Of a DNA stretch of 64,000 nucleotides, positions 46,211 through 55,703 are shown one piece after another. Both the position numbers and the translations under genes were made by a program. This stretch comes from Paraburkholderia sp. LEh10 (lineage in GTDB: Bacteria; Pseudomonadota; Gammaproteobacteria; Burkholderiales; Burkholderiaceae): the NCBI RefSeq assembly GCF_017814945.1, contig NZ_JAGIPX010000007.1:152417-216416 (forward strand), given 5' to 3'. Every line of letters starts with the position of its first letter. Position 1 is the stretch's first letter. The notes beneath the pieces are model-generated. The model was not told the origin of the DNA, searched no databases, and was given only the letters and a program-made list of their open reading frames with translations.

Positions 46211-47395
46211 GTGAAGCGAAACGTCGCGCCGGACCGCCGTCTTCGCCCGCAATGGCGGCCGCAGCCCATCGCGGTCGGCGTCGTCGCGCTGATATGCCTC
46301 GTGATCGGGCTGCTATACGTCGCGGTACAGGTCAAGGCGCTCTTCTCCGATCATTTTCAGTTGCAGTACGCATCGCTCGTGCTGGAGGCGGCCGAGCGCG
46401 CCGAGGGCGCGCGCAACGCCGCAAGCCTGTCCACGCAGCTCGCGCCGAATCGGCCCGCGAAGCCTGCTGATCAGCCTTCCATCCCGCCCTCGAAGCAATC
46501 TTCGAATCGCCCGCCGAATCGTCAATCGAACGCGCCGCCCGGCGCGAACGGCGCGAACGGCGAGGTCCAGCGCGCGCTGACCGATCTGCAGACGCATATC
46601 GTCGAACTCGACAGACTCCTCGGATCGAGTCCGATCCCGGCGCAGCGCGTGCCGCAGTCGGATGCCACGACGCAAAGTACCCGGAGCCTCTATGATCTGA
46701 AGCATGCGCTCGCCGCCATCGCGGACGACTGGCGCGAACGCCGCGACGCGATCAGCGCCGATGTCCACCGGCGGACGATGCGCATCGCGAGCGTACTCGC
46801 GGTGCTGACCGTCGTCGTGGTCGGCGCACTGCTGGCGGCGCTCGTCGTGTTCGCGCGGCGGCACCGGCGTCTTGCCGGTCTTACGCATCAGTTTCGCCAC
46901 GCCGCTCAGCACGACGCGATGACCGGCTTGCCGAACCGCCAGCAACTGCTCGCGCAGCTCGACCGGATCGCAGCAGAGCGCGAGCAACGGACATGCGCGG
47001 TGCTGTATATCGACCTCGATGGCTTCAAGCAGGTCAACGACACGTGGGGCCATGCCATCGGCGACGATTTTCTGATCGCGGTCGCGCAACGCTTCCGCCA
47101 GTCGCTGCGTCCCGGCGATCTGGTCGCCCGCATGGGCGGCGACGAGTTCGCCGCGCTCGTCTCCGGTTTCCGCGGCGACGCGGAACTCACGGGCATCGCC
47201 ACGCGGCTGATGAACTGCGTCGGCGACACCGACGCCCACATGGGACTCGGCCTCGTACGCGCGAGCGTCGGCATCGCGACATTCCCGGACCGGGTGCCCG
47301 ATCACCGGCTGCTCGTCGCCGCCGCCGACGGCGCGATGTACGAAGTCAAACGCAGTGGCAAGAACGGTTACGCGTTCGCCGCCCGCTCCATTTGA
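46211..47395 (+). CDS. Membrane-bound diguanylate cyclase (GGDEF), feedback I-site present
   Basis: A 394-residue protein from GTG 46211. Two membrane helices (about residues 20-42 and 190-212) flank a Pro/Asn-rich periplasmic loop. The GGDEF domain (about 225-390) has an intact MGGDEFAALV active site. Five residues before it, RPGD fits the RxxD inhibitory I-site. It makes cyclic di-GMP from GTP and is probably product-inhibited. A second cyclase gene follows after 170 bases. Confidence 0.9.
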   Translation: MKRNVAPDRRLRPQWRPQPIAVGVVALICLVIGLLYVAVQVKALFSDHFQLQYASLVLEAAERAEGARNAASLSTQLAPNRPAKPADQPSIPPSKQSSNRPPNRQSNAPPGANGANGEVQRALTDLQTHIVELDRLLGSSPIPAQRVPQSDATTQSTRSLYDLKHALAAIADDWRERRDAISADVHRRTMRIASVLAVLTVVVVGALLAALVVFARRHRRLAGLTHQFRHAAQHDAMTGLPNRQQLLAQLDRIAAEREQRTCAVLYIDLDGFKQVNDTWGHAIGDDFLIAVAQRFRQSLRPGDLVARMGGDEFAALVSGFRGDAELTGIATRLMNCVGDTDAHMGLGLVRASVGIATFPDRVPDHRLLVAAADGAMYEVKRSGKNGYAFAARSI

Positions 47396-47564
47396 CCGGC
47401 GTCGCTCCGGCACTAAAATTCGGCTTTCGTATGATCTATTCGCATTCCTTCAGTACGACTGTACTGTTCCTTCCGAATCTGGAAATTGCGGTCAACTTTC
47501 GCGCAGCGCTGCCGTTATAACGGACCAGCAAGGTGACGGGCGCCGCAGCGTCGTTCCGTCGTTC

Positions 47565-49139
47565 ATGAACGGTAGAAAGACGTGCCCAGGCGTCAGTCAT
47601 CAGCCAGTGAAGAAAACAGCGCCCGCATCGGGGTCGCCCATCGGCGGACTTCCGGCCTTCCTCAAGCGCATGTGGCCGTCCGGCTTCGACCGTGGCCGCT
47701 TGCCTCATCGCGCGTTCATTTTGCTGCCCGCGCTGACCGTGCTGATCCTCGCCGTGCTCTGGGTCACGATCCTGATGCGGCTGCGCGTCGAGAGCGCGGC
47801 CGCGATGCACGACGCGCGCGTCGCGGCCCGCACGGTCGCCAGCGCGCTCGACACGCACACGCTGAAAACGATCCACGACGTCGATACGATCGCGCTGCTC
47901 GTCAAATACGGATACGAAAGCTCGCCAGAGACCTTCGACCTGAAGAAATACCAGGCGTACGGCCTCATTACGGCTGACACCGCGCTCCAGGTCACGCTGG
48001 CGGGCGCCGACGGCCACGTGATCGCGTCGACGATTCCCTTCACGGGCGCGGTCGATCTGAGCGATCGCCAGCATTTCCGCGTGCATCGCGAGCGCGCCGA
48101 CGTCGGCCTCTTCATCAGCCAGCCGCTCATCGGACGGATCTCGCGGCAATGGTCGATTCAGGCGACGCGGCGCATCAACCGTGCCGACGGCAGCTTCGGC
48201 GGCGCGGTGATCGTGTCGGAAGATCCTGCATGGCTCACCGGCGGCTTCTACACGAGCGCGGCGCTCGGCGAGCACGGCATGATCGCGGTGCTGTCCCGCC
48301 ACGGCTACATGCTGTCGCGCCGCGCGGGCGATATGCACAGCCGCGCGGGCGGCGCATTGCCCACCGCCTATGTCGGCCCGCTCCCGACCGACGATGTGTT
48401 CGTCGATCCCATCGACCACGTGGAGCGCATCGTCGCGACCCGCGAGGTCAAACGGTATGGACTCACGGTCATGGCGGGCCTGTCGGTCGCAGAGGCGCTC
48501 GACGACTACTACAAAATGCGCCGCGTCTACGTGACGATGGCGGCCGTCGTCACCGTGATTCTCGTCGGGCTGTCCACGTGGATCGGCGCGCTGATCCGCA
48601 AGCTGCTGAAGGGCAAGGAAGAACTGCGGCGGCTCGCGCACATCGACCGGCTGACGGGCCTGTCCAATCGCGGCTGCATCATGGATCTGCTCGAAGAAGC
48701 CGTCGCCGCGGCGGATGCCGCCGGCCGCGTCGGCGTGATCTTCGTCGACCTGAACCGCTTCAAGGAACTCAACGATACGTTCGGACACCATCTGGGCGAC
48801 GCGATTCTCGCCGAGATCGCGCGCCGCCTGAAGGACGTGACGCAGGGCCGCGCGCAAGTTGGACGGCTGGGCGGCGACGAGTTTCTGGTCGTGATCGACG
48901 ACGAGGCCGCATCGACGTCCGCGCCGGCGATCGCCGCCGACATCACGGCGGCGCTCGAAGCGCCCGTCAGCGTGCACGGCAACGATTACCGCGTCTGCGC
49001 GAGCCTCGGCGTGGCGGTGCTGCAGTCAGGCGAGCGCGCCGCCGATCTGGTGAGAACGGCGGACCTGATGATGTACGGCGCTAAGGAGCGCAGCCGCACG
49101 AGCCGGGCGGCATCGGCATCGAACGCGCTCGTCGCGTGA
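47565..49139 (+). CDS. Membrane-bound diguanylate cyclase (GGDEF) with periplasmic sensor, no I-site
   Basis: From ATG 47565 it has 524 residues; a GTG at 47607 is possible. Two helices (about residues 47-68 and 323-345) enclose a periplasmic PDC/dCache-like sensor with LISQPLIGRISRQWSIQATRRI, typical of that fold. The GGDEF domain has LGGDEFLVVI intact. The RxxD I-site five residues upstream is absent (QGRA instead), so it should lack standard feedback inhibition. Positioned after the other cyclase, it offers a sensory output in the same pathway. Confidence 0.9.
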   Translation: MNGRKTCPGVSHQPVKKTAPASGSPIGGLPAFLKRMWPSGFDRGRLPHRAFILLPALTVLILAVLWVTILMRLRVESAAAMHDARVAARTVASALDTHTLKTIHDVDTIALLVKYGYESSPETFDLKKYQAYGLITADTALQVTLAGADGHVIASTIPFTGAVDLSDRQHFRVHRERADVGLFISQPLIGRISRQWSIQATRRINRADGSFGGAVIVSEDPAWLTGGFYTSAALGEHGMIAVLSRHGYMLSRRAGDMHSRAGGALPTAYVGPLPTDDVFVDPIDHVERIVATREVKRYGLTVMAGLSVAEALDDYYKMRRVYVTMAAVVTVILVGLSTWIGALIRKLLKGKEELRRLAHIDRLTGLSNRGCIMDLLEEAVAAADAAGRVGVIFVDLNRFKELNDTFGHHLGDAILAEIARRLKDVTQGRAQVGRLGGDEFLVVIDDEAASTSAPAIAADITAALEAPVSVHGNDYRVCASLGVAVLQSGERAADLVRTADLMMYGAKERSRTSRAASASNALVA

Positions 49140-49224
49140 CACCGGACCCGATCGCATTGCCGCCGACGCGCGATTGCGGGGCAACCGGCTCAAGCTTTTC
49201 AACAGGCTGTCGATAGCGCAAGGT

Positions 49225-49416
49225 ATGGAAAAGAAACTCGCACAACGGATTGTCAGTTCCGCGCACCGCGCGGCCGAAGCGATTGCCAATGCGCGCGCTG
49301 ACCTGTCCGAGCTCGAGCAGGATCAGCTGTATAGCCGCGTGTTTATCGGACTGCTCGAAGACAACGTCGGCGCGCAGAATATCGGCGAACTGATCGACGC
49401 GCTCGCGAAGCCGTAA
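49225..49416 (+). CDS. Small conserved hypothetical protein
   Basis: A 63-residue protein, MEKKLAQRIVSSAHRAAEAI to ELIDALAKP, mostly helical. AAGG precedes ATG 49225. No family recognised. It is convergent with the MocR gene and lies 85 bases after the second diguanylate cyclase. Confidence 0.55.
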   Translation: MEKKLAQRIVSSAHRAAEAIANARADLSELEQDQLYSRVFIGLLEDNVGAQNIGELIDALAKP

Positions 49417-49461
49417 GCCTCGCTTCGCGCCCGTGCATGATCCGTCGTCATCGGCTGGACA

Positions 49462-50880
49462 TCAAATCCCGGACCCGCGCCCTACCCGTTCGATGAAGCG
49501 CCACAACGCGTCGTCGGTCGAATGCGGGACGTTGAAGCGAAACCACGCGCTCGGCGCATCGTCGGGACGGAAATACGAGCCGGGCGCGAGCCAGATGCCG
49601 TCGGCCAGCGCCGCCGTCGCAATCTCGCCCGCGCGCTCGGCCTCGACGGGCAAACGCGCGAGCAGGAACAGCCCCGCGCGCGGCCGGTGAAATGCCTCCA
49701 GGCCCAGCGCGTCCAGCCGCTCTTCGACGACGGCATGGGCGGCGCGCAGGCGCTCGTTGACCTGCTCGACATGGCGCGCGTAGCGCCCCTCGTTCATCAC
49801 CTTGTCGACGATCCGCTCGATCGCCTCGGACGACGTCAAGCCCACCGCCATCTTCGTGCGCGCCAGTTCGCGCAGCACGTCACGCTCGGCGACGATGTAG
49901 CCGCAGCGCAGCGCAGGCGTCACCGTCTTCGAAAAGCCGCTGATGTACAGCACGCGCCGCAAGCCTTCCATCGCCGCGAAAATCGGCGCGCCCGGCGGCG
50001 CGAGCTCGCGGCTGACGTCGTCCTCGATCACCCACATGCGGTTGCGCTCGGCGATCTGCAGCAGCCGGTACGCGGACGCCATGCCGTACGTTGCGCCCGT
50101 CGGATTCTGCAGCGTCGTGTTGACGAAAATCGCCTTCGGACGATGCTCGTCGACGATCTTTTCGAGCACGTCGGTATCGACGCCCGCCGGTGTGCGCGGC
50201 ACGCCGATCACGGTGAGCCCCGCGAGCTTGAGGATTTGCAGCAGATTGCAATAGCCGGGATCTTCGACCACCACGGCATCGCCCGCGCGCAGCAGCGTGC
50301 GCACGATCAGGTCGAGCGCCTGTGTCGCGCCCTGCGTGAGCAGCACGTTCGACACCTCGACGGGCAGGCCGCGCCGGTCCATCTGCTCCGCGATCTTCGC
50401 GCGCAGCGGCGCAAAGCCGTACGGATGCCCATAGTCGCCGAGGCGCGCGGCAGGCACGCGGCTCATCGCGCGAAACGCGTGCTGCATGCCTGTCTCGTTG
50501 ATCCACTCGTTCGGCAGCCAGCCGCCGCCCGCCTTGATCGGCACGGAATGATCGGCGAACACGTCGGACAGCAGCCAGGTCGCCGTCAGGCTGGGCGGCT
50601 GCCAGTCGACGACGTTCGCCTGCGCGTTGCGCGAGGTCGGCGCGACGCGGTAGCCCGAGCCTCGCCGCGCGATCACGAGCCCCATCGACACGAGCCGGTT
50701 GTACGCCTCCGTCACCGTGAACGTGCTCAACGAATGCGACTGCGCGAGCTGCCGCACCGACGGCAACAGCGCGCCCGCGCGCAGCGTCTGCGCGTCGATC
50801 GCGTGCGCGAAGCCCTGCACGACCTGCTCGACGAGCGTCGGCGCGCAACGGCGGTCACGGTCCAGTTCGAGTTCGATCAT
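49462..50880 (-). CDS. MocR-type regulator divergent from the omega-transaminase gene
   Basis: From ATG at 50878-50880 (MIELELDRDRRCAPTLVEQV) it has 472 residues. The GntR winged helix is at residues 15-80 (LLPSVRQLAQSHSLSTFTVTEAY), the aminotransferase domain at about 115-470, with PLP lysine 318 in SGFSKTVTPAL. A longer frame to 50994 is rejected because it adds unrelated sequence. It is head-to-head with the transaminase gene, 176 bases apart, and so is the likely regulator. Confidence 0.9.
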   Translation of the reverse strand: MIELELDRDRRCAPTLVEQVVQGFAHAIDAQTLRAGALLPSVRQLAQSHSLSTFTVTEAYNRLVSMGLVIARRGSGYRVAPTSRNAQANVVDWQPPSLTATWLLSDVFADHSVPIKAGGGWLPNEWINETGMQHAFRAMSRVPAARLGDYGHPYGFAPLRAKIAEQMDRRGLPVEVSNVLLTQGATQALDLIVRTLLRAGDAVVVEDPGYCNLLQILKLAGLTVIGVPRTPAGVDTDVLEKIVDEHRPKAIFVNTTLQNPTGATYGMASAYRLLQIAERNRMWVIEDDVSRELAPPGAPIFAAMEGLRRVLYISGFSKTVTPALRCGYIVAERDVLRELARTKMAVGLTSSEAIERIVDKVMNEGRYARHVEQVNERLRAAHAVVEERLDALGLEAFHRPRAGLFLLARLPVEAERAGEIATAALADGIWLAPGSYFRPDDAPSAWFRFNVPHSTDDALWRFIERVGRGSGI

Positions 50881-51056
50881 CTTCGGTATCCAGGCGGGTA
50901 CGGACGGAAGCGGTGGCTCGCGCTGTCGGCTGCGGCCAAAGACCAACACAGTCCAGCCGATTCGGCCAGCACAGTTAGCAGCGCAGTGAGTCAACTGTTT
51001 ATGTCCGCCATTTAACCTCGGACGCTACAGTTTCGCTACCCATTGGAGGAGAAACC

Positions 51057-52385
51057 ATGACTTCGCGCCCTGTCATCGACGATCTGTCGAACTTCTGGAT
51101 GCCGTTCACCGCCAACCGCCAGTTCAAGGCCGCGCCGCGCCTGCTGGAATCGGCGAAAGGCATGTACTACCGCTCGACCGACGGGCGCGACGTGCTCGAC
51201 GCGTGCGCGGGCCTGTGGTGCGTGAACGCGGGCCACGGCCGTGACGAGATCGTCGCCGCCGTGCAAAAGCAGGCCGCGACGCTCGACTTCGCGCCGACGT
51301 TCCAGATGGGCCATCCGCTCGCGTTCGAGGCGGCGTCGAAGGTCGCTGAACTGATGCCCGAAGGGCTGGACCGCGTGTTCTTCACGAACTCGGGTTCCGA
51401 ATCCGTCGACACCGCGCTGAAGATCGCGCTCGCCTACCACCGCGCGCGCGGCGAAGGCCAGCGCACGCGCCTGATCGGCCGCGAGCGCGGCTATCACGGC
51501 GTCGGGTTCGGCGGCATTTCAGTGGGCGGCATCGCGCCGAACCGCAAGACGTTCTCGGGCGCGCTGCTGCCGTCCGTCGATCATCTGCCGCACACGCACG
51601 ACCTCGAACACAATGCGTTCTCGAAGGGCCAGCCGGCCTGGGGCGCGCATCTCGCCGACGAACTGGAGCGCATCGTCGCGCTGCATGACGCGTCGACGAT
51701 CGCCGCCGTGATCGTCGAACCCGTCGCGGGCTCGACGGGCGTGCTGATTCCGCCGCAAGGCTACTTGCAGAAGCTGCGCGACATCTGCACGAAGCACGGC
51801 ATCCTGCTGATCTTCGACGAGGTGATTACGGGCTTCGGCCGCCTCGGCGCCGCGACGGCCAGCGAATACTTCGGCGTGAAGCCCGATCTGCTGACGATGG
51901 CCAAGGCGATCAACAATGCAGCCGTGCCGCTGGGCGCCGTCGCCGCGAGCCGCACCGTCCACGACACGATCATCAACAGCGGCGCGCAAGGCGCAATCGA
52001 ACTGTTCCACGGCTACACGTATTCGGCGCACCCGCTCGCGGCCGCCGCATGCGTCGCAGCGCTCGACCTGTATCGCCGCGAAGGCCTGTTCGAGCGGGCG
52101 GCGTCGCTGGCACCGAAGTTCGAGGCGGCCGCGCACGCGCTGCGCGACGCGAAGCACGTCAAGGACGTCCGCAATCTCGGGATGGTCGCGGGCATCGAAC
52201 TGGCGCCGCGCGACGGCGCGCCGGGCGCGCGCGCTTACGAGGCGTTCGTCAAATGCTTCGAAGCGGGCGTGCTGATCCGCTTCACGGGCGACATTCTGGC
52301 GTTCTCGCCGCCCCTCATCATCGACGAAGCGCAGATCGATCACATCTTCCAGACGGTCCGCAACGCGCTCGCGTCCATCCAGTAA
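51057..52385 (+). CDS. Omega-amino acid:pyruvate aminotransferase (class III)
   Basis: A 442-residue PLP enzyme of class III. Lys283 in LLTMAKAINNAAVPLG forms the internal aldimine; the NSGSESVDTALK phosphate motif, DEVITGFGRLG and the LWCVNAGHGR start of omega-transaminases are present. GGAGGAG precedes the ATG. It should transfer the amino group of beta-alanine or another omega-amino acid to pyruvate. The divergent MocR gene is its probable sensor. Confidence 0.92.
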   Translation: MTSRPVIDDLSNFWMPFTANRQFKAAPRLLESAKGMYYRSTDGRDVLDACAGLWCVNAGHGRDEIVAAVQKQAATLDFAPTFQMGHPLAFEAASKVAELMPEGLDRVFFTNSGSESVDTALKIALAYHRARGEGQRTRLIGRERGYHGVGFGGISVGGIAPNRKTFSGALLPSVDHLPHTHDLEHNAFSKGQPAWGAHLADELERIVALHDASTIAAVIVEPVAGSTGVLIPPQGYLQKLRDICTKHGILLIFDEVITGFGRLGAATASEYFGVKPDLLTMAKAINNAAVPLGAVAASRTVHDTIINSGAQGAIELFHGYTYSAHPLAAAACVAALDLYRREGLFERAASLAPKFEAAAHALRDAKHVKDVRNLGMVAGIELAPRDGAPGARAYEAFVKCFEAGVLIRFTGDILAFSPPLIIDEAQIDHIFQTVRNALASIQ

Positions 52386-52450
52386 GCGTTCCGCGTTGTG
52401 CCGCCGCGCTCGTCGTCAAGACGGGCGCAGCGGCGCTGCCCCACCTTTGC

Positions 52451-53032
52451 CTAATGATGCGCACGCGCGGCCCGCGTCTGCGCAGCCTTCTTCGCCGCTG
52501 CCGAGCGGCCCGCCGCGCCCTTGGTGGCAGCCGCCTTCTTTGCCGAGGCCGAGCGGCTTGCCGCCGGACGGCGCGCGGCCGCCGACTTCGTCTGCTTCGA
52601 CAACGCTTCCTTCGATGCGCCGCGCCCACTTTCGCGCTTCAGCACGGCCTCGCTGACTTGCGAGCGCTTCGCCGTCGATTCGCTGCTCGGGCGGCGTGCC
52701 GCCGTCTTCGCGCCCGTGGTCTTTGCAACGGCCTTGCGGGCCGCTGTCCGTTTCGCGGCAGGCGACTTCTGCTTGCCCGCTGCCGTATCGGCGGCCGCCT
52801 TCTTGCGCGTGGCTTCGCTCGTCGTCCCTGCCTTTGGCTGCTTCAACGCGACGCCCGCGCGCCGCGCCTTCGACAAACCAATCGCAATCGCCTGCTTCGC
52901 CGATTTGACGCCGTGCTTGCCTTCGCGCACGTGGTCGATTTCTTCCTTCACGAACTCGCCGGCCTGAGTGCTCGGCGACTTGCCGGCGCGCTTGTCCGCG
53001 GCGGCACGCTTGAGGGTTGCTTTTTCAGGCAT
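52451..53032 (-). CDS. Lys/Ala-rich DUF6496-type protein
   Basis: A 193-residue protein from ATG at 53030-53032. Residues 1-65 include MPEKATLKRAAADKRAGKSP and VREGKHGVKSAKQAIAIGLSKARRAG, conserved in this family. The rest is Lys/Ala/Arg/Ser-rich and histone-like. Probably a basic DNA- or RNA-binding protein. GGGAG precedes the start. Confidence 0.75.
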   Translation of the reverse strand: MPEKATLKRAAADKRAGKSPSTQAGEFVKEEIDHVREGKHGVKSAKQAIAIGLSKARRAGVALKQPKAGTTSEATRKKAAADTAAGKQKSPAAKRTAARKAVAKTTGAKTAARRPSSESTAKRSQVSEAVLKRESGRGASKEALSKQTKSAAARRPAASRSASAKKAAATKGAAGRSAAAKKAAQTRAARAHH

Positions 53033-53330
53033 GTCAGTGCTCCCGTATGTGACCGTTGGCTTCATTAGCACAGCAACGGATGTGCCTCACCCGTCTTTCA
53101 ACGGTACGCCGCGTGGAAGTCGGGCGGCTTCCGGGCGTTCCGTCCCGCTGCCGGTCGGGAGCATGCGTAAATCCGCGCTGCCTTGCAGTATCGACACATG
53201 CAACGCCGGGCGCCCGCGAATCACGCCCGCAGCCGCCATTCGATGCACAACGAAGGCTGCGCGATGCGCGCATAGCGTCTATGGTTTACGACAAGGGCCC
53301 GCACGACGAATCCGGCCCGGGAGACGCCTC

Positions 53331-53582
53331 ATGAATACATCTACAGTCAGGGCAGGCACGCATATCGAAGGCATTCACTGGGTGGCGGAGTACGCGGAGA
53401 CGATGCACGAGATCCGCATCTTCCGCGAAGGACAAGAGGTGGATGTCCACGACGCGCCATCGACGCTTTTCGGCGACGAAGAGAACGCCGGTTCAAAAAG
53501 CTGCGCCGATCATCGCGCGGCGGAAGCGGCCGTGCTCGCGTATCTGCGGCACTTCGTAGCCGAGCACGACGCGGAGGAATGA
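53331..53582 (+). CDS. Small hypothetical protein
   Basis: An 83-residue acidic protein, MNTSTVRAGTHIEGIHWVAE to EHDAEE, with no membrane segment or signal. GGGAG lies about ten bases before ATG 53331. No family recognised. It ends convergent with the terminator of the substrate-binding protein gene. Confidence 0.55.
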   Translation: MNTSTVRAGTHIEGIHWVAEYAETMHEIRIFREGQEVDVHDAPSTLFGDEENAGSKSCADHRAAEAAVLAYLRHFVAEHDAEE

Positions 53583-53595
53583 CGCGGCGCGCAGC

Positions 53596-53631
53596 AAAAA
53601 AGGCCAGTCACGCAAGCTGCGCGGCTGGCCT
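53596..53631 (-). terminator. Intrinsic terminator of the substrate-binding protein gene
   Basis: On the minus strand AGGCCAG pairs with CTGGCCT and is followed by a T6 run. It lies 28 bases past the stop codon. Confidence 0.8.
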
Positions 53632-53658
53632 CGATGCGCGTGCGCTCGACACGTGGAA

Positions 53659-54867
53659 TCAGTCGGCGGGACGCAGCTTCTTCACTTCCGCATCCGACGG
53701 CTGCACGCTCGCGCCGTCGATATATCGATACGACGTCATCACACCCTTGCCGTCCTTCAGCGCCGTCACGCCGACGAACGCGCCCATCGTCGACTGGTTG
53801 TCCTGCGGGCGATACGTGATCGGCCCGAACGGCGTATCGACATTCAAGCCCTTGAACGCAGCCGCGAGTTTGTCGGGGTCGGTCGAACCGGCCTTTTTGA
53901 TGCCGTTCGCGATCGACATCAGCGCCGTGTAGCCGACCACCGAGCCGAGGCGCGGATAGTCGTGATACTTCGCCTCGTAGTCCGCGACGAACTTTTTGTT
54001 TGCGGCCGTATCGATGGAGTACCACGGGTAGCCCGTCACGATCCAGCCGACGGGCGCTTCCGCGCCGAGGGGATCGAGATAATCCGGCTCGCCCGTCAGC
54101 AGCGAGACGACGCTGCGATCCTTGAAGAGCCCGCGCGTATTGCCTTCGCGGACGAACTTGCCGAGGTCCGCGCTGAACAGCACATTGAAGATCGCGTCGG
54201 GCTTCGCGTCGGCGAGCGCCTGCACGGTCGCGCCGGCGTCGAGGTTGCCGAGCGGCGTCGCCTGCTCGGTGACGAACTCGACGTCGGGCTGCGCGGCCTT
54301 CAACAGTTTCTTGAACGTCGCGGCCGCCGACTGGCCGTACTCATAGTTCGGATAGACGAGCGCCCAGCGCTTTTTCTTCAGCTTTGCTGCTTCGGGGACG
54401 AGCATCGCGACCTGCATGTAGGTCGAAGGACGCAGCCGGTACGTGTACTTGTTGCCGTCGGCCCAGACGATCTTGTCGGTGAGCGGCTCGGCGGCGAGGA
54501 AGAACATGTGCTTCTGCTTCGCGAAGTCGGTCAGCGCCAGGCCCGTGTTCGACAGATAGCCGCCGAACAGCAGTTGCACCTGCTCGCGCGCGATCAGTTC
54601 CTGCGCGACGCGAATGGTGTCGCCGGGGTTCGCGTTATCGTCGCGCGACACGACTTCGAGCTTCTTGCCGAGCACGCCGCCCGCCGCGTTCACCTGGTCG
54701 AGCGCGAGATTCCAGCCGTTCTTGTACGGCATGAGGAACGCGGGCTGCGCCTTGTAGCTGTTGATCTCGCCGATCTTGATCGTCTGCTGCGCGGATGCGC
54801 CGAGCGCCGTCAGCGATAGCGTCAGTGACACGGTCATGCGGGAAATCCAGGCTGAGCGCGAGATCAT
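53659..54867 (-). CDS. Branched-chain amino acid-type ABC substrate-binding protein
   Basis: A 402-residue type I periplasmic binding protein with a signal peptide ending ALGASA. It resembles the LivJ/LivK family (QTIKIGEINSYKAQPAFLMPYKNGWNLALDQVN). The true ligand may be a branched-chain amino acid, an amide or an aromatic acid; this cannot be read off. It is the last gene of the livHM-livG-livF series, separated from livF by 122 bases, and has a strong terminator behind it. Confidence 0.9.
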   Translation of the reverse strand: MISRSAWISRMTVSLTLSLTALGASAQQTIKIGEINSYKAQPAFLMPYKNGWNLALDQVNAAGGVLGKKLEVVSRDDNANPGDTIRVAQELIAREQVQLLFGGYLSNTGLALTDFAKQKHMFFLAAEPLTDKIVWADGNKYTYRLRPSTYMQVAMLVPEAAKLKKKRWALVYPNYEYGQSAAATFKKLLKAAQPDVEFVTEQATPLGNLDAGATVQALADAKPDAIFNVLFSADLGKFVREGNTRGLFKDRSVVSLLTGEPDYLDPLGAEAPVGWIVTGYPWYSIDTAANKKFVADYEAKYHDYPRLGSVVGYTALMSIANGIKKAGSTDPDKLAAAFKGLNVDTPFGPITYRPQDNQSTMGAFVGVTALKDGKGVMTSYRYIDGASVQPSDAEVKKLRPAD

Positions 54868-54989
54868 GCGTAACTCCGTTTTGTTGTCGGTTGAATGGTG
54901 CGGCAGCGCTGGCCGCCAGACGCTGCATCGTACCGGAGTTTAGCCGCCGCGCCCGGCAGCGCGCCGCCGCGAAACTTCGCGGCCAACCA

Positions 54990-55703
54990 TCAAACGCTCA
55001 GATACGCGCGCCGGACGGCATCGTCCTGCGCCAGTTCGGCCATCGTGCCGCTGAAGCGGATTTGCCCTTTTTCGAGCACATAGGCGCGATCGCTGACCAG
55101 TTCGGCGAAATGCAGATTCTGCTCGGACAGCAAAATCGACAGCCCTTCGCGCTTGAGCTCGACGATCATGTTCGCCATCTGCTCGACGATCACGGGCGCG
55201 ACACCCTCGGACGGCTCGTCGAGCAGGACCAGGTACGGGTTGCCCATCAGCGTGCGCGACACCGTGAGCATCTGCTGCTCGCCGCCGCTCATCTGGCCGC
55301 CGGGACGCTCCGGCATTTCGCCGAGGTTCGGAAAGAGCTTGAAGAGCTTGCCGGGTGTCCAGCAAGGCGCGCCCTCGCGCATCGGCTGGCGGCCTGTGTC
55401 GAGGTTCTCCATCACCGTCAGCGCCGAAAACACGCGGCGGTCTTCCGGCACGTAGCCGAGTCCCATGCGCGCGATCCTGTGCGGCGGCAGCGCGGAAATA
55501 TCGGCGCCGTTGAAATGGACCGTGCCGTCGCGGCGTGGCAGCAGGCCCATGACGGCCTTCATCGTCGTCGATTTGCCCGCGCCGTTGCGGCCCATCAGCG
55601 CGACGACTTCGCCGCGCCCCACTTCGAGACTCACGTCGAACAGGATATGCGCGCGCCCGTAGTACGCGTTCAGCCGCTCGATTTTCAGCATCGGTGCGTT
55701 CAT
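54990..55703 (-). CDS. livF: Branched-chain amino acid ABC transporter ATPase LivF
   Basis: A 237-residue ABC ATPase. Walker A is GRNGAGKST, signature MSGGEQQML, Walker B VLLDEPSEG, and the H-loop LLSEQNLHFA as in LivF. It starts MNAPMLKIERLNAYYGRAHIL. Its start overlaps the livG stop by four bases. It powers the LivHM channel together with LivG. Confidence 0.92.
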   Translation of the reverse strand: MNAPMLKIERLNAYYGRAHILFDVSLEVGRGEVVALMGRNGAGKSTTMKAVMGLLPRRDGTVHFNGADISALPPHRIARMGLGYVPEDRRVFSALTVMENLDTGRQPMREGAPCWTPGKLFKLFPNLGEMPERPGGQMSGGEQQMLTVSRTLMGNPYLVLLDEPSEGVAPVIVEQMANMIVELKREGLSILLSEQNLHFAELVSDRAYVLEKGQIRFSGTMAELAQDDAVRRAYLSV

